Shown piece after piece: positions 34,762 to 44,576 of a DNA stretch of 64,000 nt. This DNA is from an uncultured Clostridium sp. (GTDB taxonomy: Bacteria > Bacillota > Clostridia > Clostridiales > Clostridiaceae): the NCBI GenBank assembly GCA_900548455.1, contig URKQ01000003.1:123112-187111 (forward strand), written 5' to 3'. Position numbers and translations under genes: made by a program. The notes under the pieces are model-generated. The model had not been told where the DNA came from, did no database searches, and saw only the letters and a list, made by a program, of their open reading frames with translations. The stretch's first letter is position 1. Every line of letters starts with the position of its first letter.

Positions 34762-35163
34762 TTAATCACTTCTTGGAAGCTGCTTTGTATCTGTCAAAAA
34801 CTCATCCAATTGATAGTCATTAATATTTAAATCAATTTTTTTATTCATCAACTTTGAAATAATCTCTTCTTTTTCTACTTCAAAAATTCCAGATTTTCTT
34901 ATAACTTCTATAAAGCTGTCTAAGTCATATATCCTACAATCTCCCTCATAAGCTCCAAGTTCTGTGCAAATATCAACTGTAGCTTGAAGCGGATCTGTGG
35001 AGTAATCTTCATAAACTACTTCTCTATCATCCGAATGTTCTTCAACCTTACCCACATAATAACCAGAAATAAACTTACGTCCCTCATCTTCTTCTTCAAA
35101 TCCAACAATATCTCCATTAGGAGTAACTACAATATAATTATAATAAGGCACAACTCTATCCAT
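34762..35163 (-). CDS. Hypothetical acidic protein
   Basis: A 133-residue soluble protein, rich in D and E, with YYNYIVVTPNGDIVGFEEEDEGRKF at the start suggesting a beta-hairpin-rich fold. I do not recognise a family. The ATG at 35163 has GGAGG 8 bases upstream; the longer frame to 35220 does not. It follows xpt on the same strand after a short gap, so it may ride on the purine operon. Confidence 0.6.
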   Translation of the reverse strand: MDRVVPYYNYIVVTPNGDIVGFEEEDEGRKFISGYYVGKVEEHSDDREVVYEDYSTDPLQATVDICTELGAYEGDCRIYDLDSFIEVIRKSGIFEVEKEEIISKLMNKKIDLNINDYQLDEFLTDTKQLPRSD

Positions 35164-35254
35164 CTTTCTTCCTCCAATCTCGCCTTGCAATTTCTTTAAT
35201 ATTGTCTGCATTACTGGCAAGATTATTCTAAGAATAAAATGACACCTAAAAGAG

Positions 35255-35830
35255 CTATTCTTCTATAAACTCTACTAATCCCTTATCAAGTTTTTTAACC
35301 CTAGCTAATGAACAAATATCATATCCCATCTTTTCAAGCTGATTACGTCCTGGTTGAAATGATTTTTCTATAACTATTCCTATACCTGCTACCTTAGCTC
35401 CAGCCTCTTCTACAAGTCTTATTGCTCCAAAGGCTGCCTCACCATAGGCAAGAAAGTCATCTATTATTAAAACATTATCTTCTTTTGAAATATATTTTTT
35501 TGATAAAGTTAATTCATAATCAACATCCTTTGTAAATGAATGTACCCTCGTTTGATAAACATCACCATTTAATATTTTAGAAGATTGTTTTTTTAATGTT
35601 ACCATAGGTAAGTTCATTTGTAATGCAGTCATTACTGTAGGTGCTATTCCTGAACTCTCTATAGTAAATATTTTAGTTATACCATGATCCTTAAAATATT
35701 CCTTAAATTCTTTTCCTATATTAAACATAAGTTCTGGATCAACTCCATGATTCAAAAAAGAATCAACCTTTAATACAGATTCACTTAATGCATACCCATC
35801 CTTTAAAATACGTTGTTTTAATAATTCCAT
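35255..35830 (-). CDS. xpt: Xanthine phosphoribosyltransferase
   Basis: A 191-residue PRT. The PRPP-binding loop is VLIIDDFLAYGEAA; the ESSGIAPTVM and LKKQSSKIL segments are typical of Xpt. It converts xanthine (and guanine) with PRPP to the nucleotide. It starts one base after the pbuX stop, so the pair is translationally coupled and controlled by the purine riboswitch upstream of pbuX. Confidence 0.95.
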   Translation of the reverse strand: MELLKQRILKDGYALSESVLKVDSFLNHGVDPELMFNIGKEFKEYFKDHGITKIFTIESSGIAPTVMTALQMNLPMVTLKKQSSKILNGDVYQTRVHSFTKDVDYELTLSKKYISKEDNVLIIDDFLAYGEAAFGAIRLVEEAGAKVAGIGIVIEKSFQPGRNQLEKMGYDICSLARVKKLDKGLVEFIEE

Positions 35831-35831
35831 T

Positions 35832-37184
35832 TTAAGCTATCTCCTCTGTCTTTTTATTATATATTTTAACTGTAGTTTTATCATCCTTTAATACTAAATT
35901 TAATATTAAAGCTGTAAGGGTTCCTGTTGATATTCCTGAAGAAAAAATCATTTTTAACCCCTCTGGAAGTTGAGATAATACCTCTGGTCTGAAAGTTACT
36001 CCTAATCCAAGAGCTATAGAAGTTGCAATGATTAATAAATTTCTATCATTTAACTTTACTCTACTTAAAGTTTTAATTCCTGCTGCTGCAACAGTTCCAA
36101 ACATAACTACTCCAACTCCACCTAATACTGGATTTGGAATACTACTAATAAGTCCTGCTAATTTAGGTAAAAATCCTAAAAGTACTAATATACATCCTGC
36201 TGAAATTGCAACATATTTACTTGCAACTTTTGTAAGAGAAATTATTCCTACATTCTGGCTAAACGAAGTGTTCGGAAATGATCCTACTACACCTCCTATG
36301 ATACTACCAATACCATCTGCTAAAACTCCAGCTCCAACACGTTTTTCTTCCATTTCAATTTGAGATGTTTCTCCAATAGCTTTTAAACATCCAACAGTTT
36401 CTATGGTTGTAACAAAATATGCTGGAATAAAAGCAATTACAGCTTTAAAATCAAATTTTACCCTATACTCAAATAATTTTGGCATAGAAAACCAGCTTGC
36501 TTCCTTAACTACTGTAAAATCAACCAGGTTAAATGGTATGCAAACAAGATATCCAACTACCATTCCTATTAGTATAGAAGCACTACTTACCATTCCTTTT
36601 CCATATCTATTTAATACTAATGTAATAATTAAAACAAACATAGCAATTGATATGTTAAGTAAACTCCCATAAGTTGGGCTTCCAACTCCACCCGCAAACC
36701 AATCAATTGAAACTGGTAGTAAAGTCAATCCAATTAAACAAACAACGGTTCCTGTAACTATTGGTGGAAATAATTTCATAAGTGGTTTAATAAAAAAGCT
36801 TAATATAATTTCAAAAAAGGCTCCTAAAATTGTTGCACCTATAATTCCCGGTAATCCTAAAACGCTACCTACTGAAATTGATGGTGATACAAAGGTAAAA
36901 TCGGTTCCCATAATACATGCAACCTTTGATCCTACTGGTCCTATTCCCTTAGCTTGTACAATTGTTGCTAATCCTGATGCTAAAATAGTTGCACTAATTA
37001 AAGCTGTAGAAGTTTTTACATCAAACCCAAGTGCACTAGATATTACAAGTGGTACAACGATAATACCTCCAAAGGCCGCGAATATATGCTGTAATCCAAA
37101 CAAAATTTTCTGAAGTAAACTAGGATTATCATTTACTCCATAGGTTAGTAAAATCTCATCGTTTAAGTTTTCTGTTCTGTTCAT
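35832..37184 (-). CDS. pbuX: Xanthine/uracil permease (NCS2 family), PbuX-like
   Basis: A 450-residue membrane protein with about 14 hydrophobic segments. The NCS2 signature GVGSPTYGS and the FVTTIETVGCLKAIG motif on helix 8 are clear. The purine riboswitch and coupled xpt point to xanthine/guanine rather than uracil uptake. The ATG has GGAGAG upstream. In Bacillus the order is xpt-pbuX; here pbuX comes first. Confidence 0.93.
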   Translation of the reverse strand: MNRTENLNDEILLTYGVNDNPSLLQKILFGLQHIFAAFGGIIVVPLVISSALGFDVKTSTALISATILASGLATIVQAKGIGPVGSKVACIMGTDFTFVSPSISVGSVLGLPGIIGATILGAFFEIILSFFIKPLMKLFPPIVTGTVVCLIGLTLLPVSIDWFAGGVGSPTYGSLLNISIAMFVLIITLVLNRYGKGMVSSASILIGMVVGYLVCIPFNLVDFTVVKEASWFSMPKLFEYRVKFDFKAVIAFIPAYFVTTIETVGCLKAIGETSQIEMEEKRVGAGVLADGIGSIIGGVVGSFPNTSFSQNVGIISLTKVASKYVAISAGCILVLLGFLPKLAGLISSIPNPVLGGVGVVMFGTVAAAGIKTLSRVKLNDRNLLIIATSIALGLGVTFRPEVLSQLPEGLKMIFSSGISTGTLTALILNLVLKDDKTTVKIYNKKTEEIA

Positions 37185-37253
37185 AATTTCTCTCCTTAAT
37201 ATGTACTTAGTTAAGTTTCCTATAGGAGATCTTTTTGCTTTAAAATAAAAAAT

Positions 37254-37383
37254 AATCCTCTTCGTAAAAAAAGAGGATTGTTATTACACTATACTTCATA
37301 GCAAAATACAACTCCTCGTAGTCTGCACATTTACGGCATGCAGGTAGAAACTTTCGGACCATATTTCCGATTATATACGAGTT
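37254..37383 (-). promoter_or_regulatory. Guanine-type purine riboswitch with terminator
   Basis: The aptamer at 37315-37382 reads ACTCGTATA...TATGGTCCGAAAGTTTCTACC...GCCGTAAATG...CAGACTACGAG, matching the purine consensus. The specificity base is C (37321), so guanine/xanthine, not adenine. P1 is TACGAG with CTCGTA. After it, GAGGA-G-TTGT can pair with ACAATCCTC (antiterminator), or AATCCTCTT/AAGAGGATT (37254-37262 and 37271-37279) forms a terminator with a T run. Ligand binding would turn pbuX-xpt off. Confidence 0.95.
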
Positions 37384-37438
37384 TTAATAAATTTATCACT
37401 AATTATAGCATGAACCTTTTCCATATTCAACTATTCAT

Positions 37439-38014
37439 TTATTCAATTTTTAAATTCAGTCCATTTCCAATATAATCAATAAACTTTTCTACAGCTTTAC
37501 CACTGTTACTTTGTTCACCATTAATAATTTCATATAAAACGGAGGAAAACAATATACCAACAAGATAATATCCAAACATTTCTGCATCTTCTTCATCTTT
37601 AACTATTGGAGCATCCCCATTCTCTAAAAACAAAGAATTCATCTTAATTAAATCTTTAATTTGTTCTCTAATTTCATCATGTTGATTTTCTTTTCCCCAT
37701 AAATGACTCACTATAACTCTAAATAAATCTTTATTTTCATATACACATTCTAATTGAAATCTAGATATAACCTTAATTTTCTCAACAGGTTCCTGAACCG
37801 ATTTTACAACATTTTGTATATCACTTTTTATTAAATCTATACCTCTCTCTACCACAAAATAGAATAGAGCTTCTTTACTACTGAAATGATAATACAGAGT
37901 ACCCTTTGCTACGCCTGCCTCTCTAGCAACCTCATCCATAGTTGCACTATCATATCCACTTTTAGAAAACACCTTTATGGCAGCTTCAAATATATTATCT
38001 TTAGTCCCTTTCAT
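37439..38014 (-). CDS. TetR/AcrR-family transcriptional repressor
   Basis: A 191-residue protein. Residues 1-50 are the TetR HTH (IFEAAIKVFSKSGYDSATMDEVAREAGVAKGTLYYHFSSKEALF). The C-terminal ligand domain is the usual diverse helical bundle. Start ATG at 38014 has GGAG nine bases upstream. It lies upstream of the riboswitch region and downstream of a sensor kinase, all on the minus strand; no efflux gene is directly adjacent, so its target is unknown. Confidence 0.92.
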   Translation of the reverse strand: MKGTKDNIFEAAIKVFSKSGYDSATMDEVAREAGVAKGTLYYHFSSKEALFYFVVERGIDLIKSDIQNVVKSVQEPVEKIKVISRFQLECVYENKDLFRVIVSHLWGKENQHDEIREQIKDLIKMNSLFLENGDAPIVKDEEDAEMFGYYLVGILFSSVLYEIINGEQSNSGKAVEKFIDYIGNGLNLKIE

Positions 38015-38102
38015 TATCTTACACTCCAATATTTAAAATAACTTGGTTATAATCACTTATAACTATTGTATAATTATATCACATTCATTATAAAAAATCC
38101 CT

Positions 38103-39743
38103 TTAGCTATATATATCTGAGAACTCTATTATACATTTTTCAACCTTTGAATTAGCCGACTCTAAACTCTCACTATGAGTATTATCATCTACAATATCTT
38201 GTATCGGCAATATAACTGAAAATTTAGTTCCAACACTTTCTTTGCTTTCCACATTAATTTTTCCATTATGCATTTCCACTAGATATTTAACTAAAGCTAA
38301 TCCTATTCCACAACCCTCTCTTTTTCTAGAAATATCTTCATCAACTTGAACAAATCTATCAAATACGTAAGGGACTTTTTCTTTAGGTATTCCTATGCCA
38401 TTGTCTGAGACGGATATATTAACATATTCTCTATTACAGTTTAATTCAACTCTAATTTCTCCATCTTTATCCGTATGTTTTATTGCATTAGATAATAAAT
38501 TCAACATTATTCTTTCAATTTTCTCGGGATCAAATGCCATCATTAATTCTTCAACATCCGTATCAAAAACTAAATTTCTTTCCTTATTTTCAATATATTG
38601 AGCTACCGATAAGGTAATGTCTTCAACCACTTCAACAATATTTCTTTTTTCTAAATTTATATCATAATATCCAGCTTCAATTTTACTTAAATCTCCTATA
38701 TTATTTACTAGCTTAACTAATCTATATGCATTCTGCCTAATAGAATTTATATATTTTGGTATACAGCTATTTTGATCAATTTTAACATCACCCATGTCAA
38801 TATTTCTATTAATAAGTTGAATTGTAGCAATTATAATACTTAATGGAGTTTTAAACTCATGAGATATATTAGAAAAAAACTCACTTCTAACCTTTTCTAT
38901 TTGTAATTCTCGTTCATTTTTTTTATACTTTTCTTCTAATTCAATAACATCTGTTATATCTGTAGCCGTACATACATACTTCTTCAAATCACTAATATAC
39001 CTACTTCTCCATTCCAAACTTCTTAATTTTCCGTTCTTACACTTATATTTATTTCTATATCTTAAAATCTCATCTGTATTTTTAGCAAATAATCTTCTTC
39101 CATCACACTCTTGCATATCAGCCTCATATATTAAGTCCCTAGCATTAAATGATAACATTTCATCTTTTGTCCAACCTAAGGTAGATGTCCATCTATCATT
39201 AACTTTTATAAAGTTTCCATTTTCATCTATTATAGCAAGTAAATCAACAGCCGTATTTAAAAACAATTCTAATTCAAGTTCAATTTCTTTACTTCTCTTT
39301 AGCTCCTGAATTAATCTTTTTAATATTTCATCAGGAGATAGCTCTTTTACAGCTTCACTGTAATTATGTTCATATAAATTATCTACAATATAATTAATTC
39401 TATTATTAAAAAGATTAATGTCATTTAAATCTTCAGCATGAACTACCACTACCATGTTGTGACCACAGTCTAACATATTGATACTAGTTATATATTCTAC
39501 AGTATCACCACTCTTAGTAAAAAGCTTCAACCTTGCTTGTGAGCTATTCCAATTAAGTATTCTTTCATATATGTTATCTGAACAATCATCAAAACTACAA
39601 ATTAAAGTATTTCCATTTAACTTCTTTATTTCTTCTGCATCATACCCTAATGTACTTAACATATACCTATTAGCAAACATAATATTCCAAGAATTATTGA
39701 ATAAAATTACTCCTTCTTTATGGCCATTAAATACTTTCTCCAT
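38103..39743 (-). CDS. Cytosolic PAS-domain sensor histidine kinase (orphan)
   Basis: A 546-residue kinase without membrane segments. Two PAS domains are recognisable (about 8-70 and 155-265, the second with IIDENGNFIKVNDRW), followed by the HisKA box SHEFKTPL with the phospho-acceptor His, then the ATPase boxes NLLSNAIKHT (N), DNGIGIPKEK (G1), and GCGIGLALVKYLV (G2). No response regulator is adjacent; orphan kinases of this kind in clostridia often feed Spo0A, which is inference here. The ATG has GGGGG upstream. Confidence 0.93.
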   Translation of the reverse strand: MEKVFNGHKEGVILFNNSWNIMFANRYMLSTLGYDAEEIKKLNGNTLICSFDDCSDNIYERILNWNSSQARLKLFTKSGDTVEYITSINMLDCGHNMVVVVHAEDLNDINLFNNRINYIVDNLYEHNYSEAVKELSPDEILKRLIQELKRSKEIELELELFLNTAVDLLAIIDENGNFIKVNDRWTSTLGWTKDEMLSFNARDLIYEADMQECDGRRLFAKNTDEILRYRNKYKCKNGKLRSLEWRSRYISDLKKYVCTATDITDVIELEEKYKKNERELQIEKVRSEFFSNISHEFKTPLSIIIATIQLINRNIDMGDVKIDQNSCIPKYINSIRQNAYRLVKLVNNIGDLSKIEAGYYDINLEKRNIVEVVEDITLSVAQYIENKERNLVFDTDVEELMMAFDPEKIERIMLNLLSNAIKHTDKDGEIRVELNCNREYVNISVSDNGIGIPKEKVPYVFDRFVQVDEDISRKREGCGIGLALVKYLVEMHNGKINVESKESVGTKFSVILPIQDIVDDNTHSESLESANSKVEKCIIEFSDIYS

Positions 39744-39944
39744 TTTTTACCCCCACAATCCTAAAAATAATAAAAGCTCTTACGAACAATCTCATCATTT
39801 AATTATACATTTCATTCCAATATATTACAACATTTTCAATATATATAATTTTTTATTTTAAAATGAATTTATTAGATAATTCAAGGTATTTTGAATTTAT
39901 AAACACTAATGAACTATTATGCTTGATTTTTATAAAATATGTAG

Positions 39945-39986
39945 TTGCTTTTACGGCTGTAACGGTGTATTATTTAATTAATACAC
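39945..39986 (+). promoter_or_regulatory. Promoter and putative operator of the GntR/ABC operon
   Basis: TTGCTT (39945-39950), then 17 bases, TATTAT (39968-39973). The palindrome GTGTATTA-N6-TAATACAC (39965-39972 and 39979-39986) covers the -10, which fits repression by the GntR protein encoded first in the operon. Confidence 0.65.
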
Positions 39987-40012
39987 TACTACTGACAAAA
40001 TGAGGTGAAAAA

Positions 40013-40387
40013 ATGGAATTTGAGGTAAACTCAAAAGAACCAATTTATATACAAATAAAAAATCACATCAAGATGAAAATAGTTTCTGGGGAATTAAAAG
40101 AGGGGGAAAGACTATTGTCTGTTAGAGATTATGCAACCGAATTAAAAGTAAATCCAAATACCATATCCAGAGTTTACTCTGAACTTGAAATGGAAAATTT
40201 AATTACAACCCAAAGAGGAATAGGGAAATTTGTTACTGAGGATAAGAGTAATATACAGTTATTAAAAATGGATTTTTCTCGTGAAATAGTAAAAGATTTT
40301 ATTCGAAAAAGCCGTACTCTTGGTCTCTCAAAAGATGAAATTATTGAATTACTTTCACAAATGTATGAGGAGGATTGTTTACAATGA
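40013..40387 (+). CDS. GntR-family repressor, YtrA subfamily
   Basis: A 124-residue regulator with the N-terminal winged HTH (PIYIQIKNHIKMKIVSGELKEGERLLSVRDYA, NPNTISRVYSELE) and a short C-terminal tail, the YtrA layout. In Bacillus YtrA represses an ABC transporter operon responsive to cell-wall-active peptides. GAGGTG precedes the ATG. The stop overlaps the start of the ATPase gene (ATGA), so they are coupled. An operator palindrome overlies its promoter. Confidence 0.9.
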   Translation: MEFEVNSKEPIYIQIKNHIKMKIVSGELKEGERLLSVRDYATELKVNPNTISRVYSELEMENLITTQRGIGKFVTEDKSNIQLLKMDFSREIVKDFIRKSRTLGLSKDEIIELLSQMYEEDCLQ

Positions 40388-41118
40388 TAGATATAAACTA
40401 TGAAAATAATGATACTGAAAATTATCATATTCTTACCATAACAAATTTAGTTAAAAATTTTGGTAATAAACATGTATTAAATGATATTTCTTTAACTTTA
40501 GATAAAGGAAAGGTACTTGGAATTCTAGGTCCTAATGGACAAGGAAAAACCACATTATTAAATATTATTTCTGGTCTAATTAAACCAACTAGTGGTAAAG
40601 TTGAAATTTGCGGAATTAATGTTAGTACTGAAACTAAAAACTTAGTTTCTTTCCTTCAAGAAAAAGACTTTTTAATTAAATGGATGAGTGTATCTAACAC
40701 TATGGATTTTTACAAAACATTTTTCCCTGATTTCAACTTAGATAAAGCTCATTCTCTTTTAAGAAAGATGAATATTGATACTTCGTCTAAACTTAAAACA
40801 CTATCTAAAGGTATGCTTGAAAAGGTTGGTTTAGCTCTAACCTTAAGTCGAGATTGTAAGCTCTATATCCTAGATGAACCTATATCTGGAGTTGATATTT
40901 TAAGTAGAGATAAAATTATTAATACAATAATAGACCATATAGATGATAATTCTTCACTTATAATAACCACCCATTACGTAGGTGAACTTGAAAATTTATT
41001 TGATGAAGTTATTTTTTTAGGAGAAGGTTCTATCATTGAACAAGGAAATGCAGAAGATTTGAGAGTAAAATATAAAACCTCCATAGATCAAATATATAGA
41101 AAGGTATTTACAGAATAG
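40384..41118 (+). CDS. ABC transporter ATP-binding protein (YtrB-like)
   Basis: A 244-residue ATPase. Walker A GPNGQGKTT; the signature is LSKGMLEKVGLALT, of the looser sort used by ABC-2 exporters (LSxGxxxK); Walker B LYILDEPISGVD. The ATG at 40384 has GAGGAGGA 9 bases upstream, better than the TTG at 40375. It works with the following permease. The substrate is unknown; the YtrA context suggests a role against envelope stress. Confidence 0.92.
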   Translation: MIDINYENNDTENYHILTITNLVKNFGNKHVLNDISLTLDKGKVLGILGPNGQGKTTLLNIISGLIKPTSGKVEICGINVSTETKNLVSFLQEKDFLIKWMSVSNTMDFYKTFFPDFNLDKAHSLLRKMNIDTSSKLKTLSKGMLEKVGLALTLSRDCKLYILDEPISGVDILSRDKIINTIIDHIDDNSSLIITTHYVGELENLFDEVIFLGEGSIIEQGNAEDLRVKYKTSIDQIYRKVFTE

Positions 41119-41126
41119 GTGATTAT

Positions 41127-41840
41127 ATGAACACTAATATTTCAAAATCTAAAATCAATTTCAACAATATTTTAGGAATTGCTAAATACACCTTTTTTTC
41201 AAATAGAATAATATACCTAATTGAAGGTATTATTTTAGGACTAAGCATTATTTTAAATTTATTTATTTCAAGATTTACAAGGGGTGTTGATTTAATTCCA
41301 GCCATATCAATAGCTCTAACTGTTAATTTCTTTTCTCATCTAGTTCTATTCTTTCATCAACTGTCTAAAGAATATGGAAGGCTTCTATTTCTTACACCAA
41401 TTAAGGGAATAGAGCTTATTATTGGAAACTTTCTAGAATTTTTTTCTTGTGGCCTAGTAATAGTTTTTGTTTCCATACTATGTAGTGGAGCTGCTGCTGG
41501 AAAATATCCATCTCTCCTTACATCAGCAACCCTTCCAATTCTCTTTGGATTATCAATATCTTATTTGATTCTTTCTGCCATTATAGCAATTGTAAATTCA
41601 TATATTTCAAAAACCTCTATACAGGTTTTAATTACAATTTTTGCTTGTATCGTGGGAAAATCAATTTATGGCCTTCTTGCCAAAGTAATATTAAAACCAT
41701 TGCCTTATGTATATATGTCCATTAGTGGATTTTATAGTGCTGAAATTGACATTTTTTCATGGATTCTTGGCGCTATAGCAATAATAGCTTTACAATTTTT
41801 AGCTGCATATCACATTGATAAAAAACTAGATATAGTTTAA
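41127..41840 (+). CDS. ABC-2-type membrane permease of the YtrA-type operon
   Basis: A 237-residue protein with about six hydrophobic helices (IIYLIEGIILGLSIILNLFI, ISIALTVNFFSHLVLFF, FSWILGAIAIIALQFLAAYHI) and no soluble domain. It begins 8 bases after the ATPase gene and is the only permease, so the exporter would be a homodimer or function with chromosome-encoded partners. I do not recognise a more exact family. Confidence 0.8.
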   Translation: MNTNISKSKINFNNILGIAKYTFFSNRIIYLIEGIILGLSIILNLFISRFTRGVDLIPAISIALTVNFFSHLVLFFHQLSKEYGRLLFLTPIKGIELIIGNFLEFFSCGLVIVFVSILCSGAAAGKYPSLLTSATLPILFGLSISYLILSAIIAIVNSYISKTSIQVLITIFACIVGKSIYGLLAKVILKPLPYVYMSISGFYSAEIDIFSWILGAIAIIALQFLAAYHIDKKLDIV

Positions 41841-41858
41841 TTTTGAAAGGAGTTTGCT

Positions 41859-42785
41859 ATGAAAAAAAAGTTATATATAATACTTCCAACTATATTAGTC
41901 ACTTCACTCTTTTTATCAGGTTGCCATGTAAACTTTGGTGTTAAAGAAAGAAATTCTACAAATGAATGGGACAAAGTTTCTAACTGGAGTGACAATTGGA
42001 CTGAAGATTTGGGAGATTGGGCTAATGATATAAGTTCACTAGCTAAAGAAAATAATTCTTCAAATAATAATCCCGGTAAGATTTATGAAGAAACTCTACA
42101 TGAAACTGCTGATATTAATGGTATATCAAAAATTGAAATTAGTATCTTAGCTTCAACTGTAACCATAAACACCATAGATTCCAATACTCTTACCTTAGAT
42201 TGTGTTGGATCTAGCAATATTGTAACAAATACCACTATTGAAAAAACAAGCAATTCAATAGAAATAGAAGAACATGGTATTAACTCTTTTAATAACGGCT
42301 TTGATTTTGGCAACACTTTATTTAATGATAAGTTAAACCGTACAGTTACTATCGGAATTCCAAAAGAATATGCTGAAAAATTGTCTATAGAGTGTGGTGC
42401 TGGTAATCTTATTATAAACGATGTAAATTGCAACTCTTTAACTGTCGATGGTGGTGCTGGTAACCTCACGATAAACAATGCTCAATTCAAAAATTTAAAT
42501 TTAGCACAAGGAGTTGGCAATACTGATGTAAGACTAACTAGAAAATGTGGGGATATCGAAATTGATGGTGGAGTTGGTAATATCTTCGTTAGTATGGATG
42601 AAGTAGGTGGTAATCTTACTTATTCCGGCGGTGTTGGTGATGCCACAATAAATATCCCTGAAAATTCACCTGTAAAAATAAGCACTGAATCTGGTATCGG
42701 TCATACATCTATCAATGCTAAAACTTCTGGAGATACTTACATTTTTGATTTGAGTGTAGGTGTTGGAAAACTAACTGTAAATTAA
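41859..42785 (+). CDS. Lipoprotein with DUF4097 beta-helix domain
   Basis: A 308-residue protein. Lys-start, hydrophobic segment and lipobox LSGC (Cys at about residue 22) predict a lipoprotein. The C-terminal half is DUF4097: repeats of about 20 residues with GAGNL, GAGNL, GVGNT, GVGNI, GVGDA, GIGHT and GVGKL, forming a right-handed beta-helix. DUF4097 proteins are often encoded with membrane-stress modules. It is the last gene of the GntR-ATPase-permease operon, and the start uses AGGAG. I infer an envelope role, not a proven one. Confidence 0.85.
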   Translation: MKKKLYIILPTILVTSLFLSGCHVNFGVKERNSTNEWDKVSNWSDNWTEDLGDWANDISSLAKENNSSNNNPGKIYEETLHETADINGISKIEISILASTVTINTIDSNTLTLDCVGSSNIVTNTTIEKTSNSIEIEEHGINSFNNGFDFGNTLFNDKLNRTVTIGIPKEYAEKLSIECGAGNLIINDVNCNSLTVDGGAGNLTINNAQFKNLNLAQGVGNTDVRLTRKCGDIEIDGGVGNIFVSMDEVGGNLTYSGGVGDATINIPENSPVKISTESGIGHTSINAKTSGDTYIFDLSVGVGKLTVN

Positions 42786-42837
42786 TATTAGCTCTGTAGT
42801 AAAATAGAGTTGTTTACTTCAAAATACAATATTTAAC

Positions 42838-42883
42838 AAAGGCTCTGTATGCATTACTTTATTGAAATGCATACAGGGCCTTT
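42838..42883. terminator. Bidirectional terminator between DUF4097 and AtoE genes
   Basis: Arms 42838-42855 and 42866-42883 pair over 18 bp with one mismatch, and T4 follows. Confidence 0.85.
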
Positions 42884-42888
42884 TAACG

Positions 42889-44256
42889 TTAGATTAACGC
42901 CATCAAAGTTAATCCAACCGCAATTATAATTCCTGAATATAGCAAGTCTATTATACAATATCCCATTATATCCTTAGCTCCTAATCCAGCAATCCCCAAA
43001 GCTGGTAGTGCCCAGAATGGTTGAATCATATTTGTCCATGCATCTCCCCATGCTATAGACATGGCAGTTTGAGCTCCACTCACTCCTAATGCTTGTCCAG
43101 CTGGCATCATAATTGGCGCTTGTACAGCCCATTGACCACCACCGGATGGTACAAAAAAGTTAACAAGTCCAGCACTTAAGAATGAGAACATTGGGAAGGT
43201 AACTTTGTTGGAAATGTTTACAAACACATTGGACATTAATACTGCTAATGAAACTCCATCTGCATTTGCCCCAGTCATCATACCCATTATTCCAGCATAA
43301 AAAGGAAATTGTAGTAATATTGGACCTGCTCCCTTAGCAGCTTCAGCCAGTGCAGATAAAAATCTCTTTGGTGTCCTATGTAATAGTATCCCCAAAAATA
43401 AGAATATAAAGTTAACTATATCTAAATTCAAATCAAAACCTTTATTTATAAAATAATAAATTATATAAGAAAATCCCATAATTGATATTAAATAAGTTAC
43501 AATCTTACTGTTTTCTAACTTATCTGCTGGTGTCATATCTTCCCTAGCCATCTCAACAAAATCTTCTTCATCTTCTAATAGCTCTTTTTTAATAGTTACT
43601 ACCTTCTGACCTTTAGAAGGATGCATGGCCCTATTAACTAATGGTAATGTAAATACTAATACCAAAACTAATATTATATTACCTATTGAAAAAATAGTTT
43701 CACTTGTAGGAATTCCTGCTGCTGTAACTGCTCCCCCTGTAGCAATTACAAGTGATTCCCCACCAGATGCCAAAGTCAATGGAATTGAAGCAGAAAGACC
43801 AGCATGCCATAGTAAAAATCCTGAATATGCTGATGCAATTAATAACCTATAGTCAACTCCATCTACTTCTTTTGCTAATTCTTTAGCAAATATAGCTCCA
43901 ATAACTAATCCAAAGCCCCAGTTAATTATACATGCTATAGATGATATAAATGTAACTAATAGTATTGCTTGTGTTGGGCTTTTTGGAATTTTAGCTAGTT
44001 TTCTAGTAATCTTCTTAAATGCTGGAGCACTAGCTAATGTATGTCCAAACACTAATACTAATGCCATTTGCATTGCAAATTTTAAAAGACTCCAAAAACC
44101 GCCAGTCCAATGTAATATCATTGCCATTGGAGATTGACCTGTAAAAATCATTCCACAAATAAATACAAAGAAAGTTAAAATAACACAGAAAAGAAATGGA
44201 TCTGGTAAATAGTTTTGAACTAATTTAACACATCCATTTGTAAATTTTTTAAACAT
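42889..44256 (-). CDS. atoE: Short-chain fatty acid transporter, AtoE family
   Basis: A 455-residue membrane protein with 11-12 hydrophobic segments. The family features LVQNYLPDPFLFCVILT near the start, INWGFGLVIGAIFAKE, and the FFVPSGGGQWAVQAPIMMPAG block are diagnostic. It should move butyrate or acetoacetate-type acids across the membrane. No CoA-transferase is adjacent. GGGGG precedes the ATG. Confidence 0.93.
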   Translation of the reverse strand: MFKKFTNGCVKLVQNYLPDPFLFCVILTFFVFICGMIFTGQSPMAMILHWTGGFWSLLKFAMQMALVLVFGHTLASAPAFKKITRKLAKIPKSPTQAILLVTFISSIACIINWGFGLVIGAIFAKELAKEVDGVDYRLLIASAYSGFLLWHAGLSASIPLTLASGGESLVIATGGAVTAAGIPTSETIFSIGNIILVLVLVFTLPLVNRAMHPSKGQKVVTIKKELLEDEEDFVEMAREDMTPADKLENSKIVTYLISIMGFSYIIYYFINKGFDLNLDIVNFIFLFLGILLHRTPKRFLSALAEAAKGAGPILLQFPFYAGIMGMMTGANADGVSLAVLMSNVFVNISNKVTFPMFSFLSAGLVNFFVPSGGGQWAVQAPIMMPAGQALGVSGAQTAMSIAWGDAWTNMIQPFWALPALGIAGLGAKDIMGYCIIDLLYSGIIIAVGLTLMALI

Positions 44257-44576
44257 TTTTCTTCCCCCTTTACAGTGTTTCGAGCAATTGTACTTTTTTG
44301 CCCCTAAGTACCGCTTGAAATTAAGTATTTTTTTTACTTATTTTAAAGATTAAACCCAACATGTTAATTATAGCACAATTTTAGCGGAGTGTTAATTTTT
44401 TATCAAATAATTATACACAATTTTTTAAATTGTTCAAATTTTAAAAACTCAATTAAATTATATTAAAATGTAGTAATATTTTTTATTAATTCGGGACAAA
44501 CTTAATATAAATTCTTATAAGAATGCTTTAAAAATTGAAGTTATGTATAAAATTAAATAACAATGGAGGTCAAATT
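44257..44576. other. AT-rich divergent intergenic region
   Basis: Three hundred bases holding the start sites of AtoE and of the next small gene. No riboswitch or clear operator recognised. No ORF with a ribosome binding site. Confidence 0.4.

Noticed and set aside
42083..42478. Minus-strand ORF of 131 codons in the DUF4097 gene
   Set aside because: Antisense shadow; repeats of the sense protein explain the long open frame.
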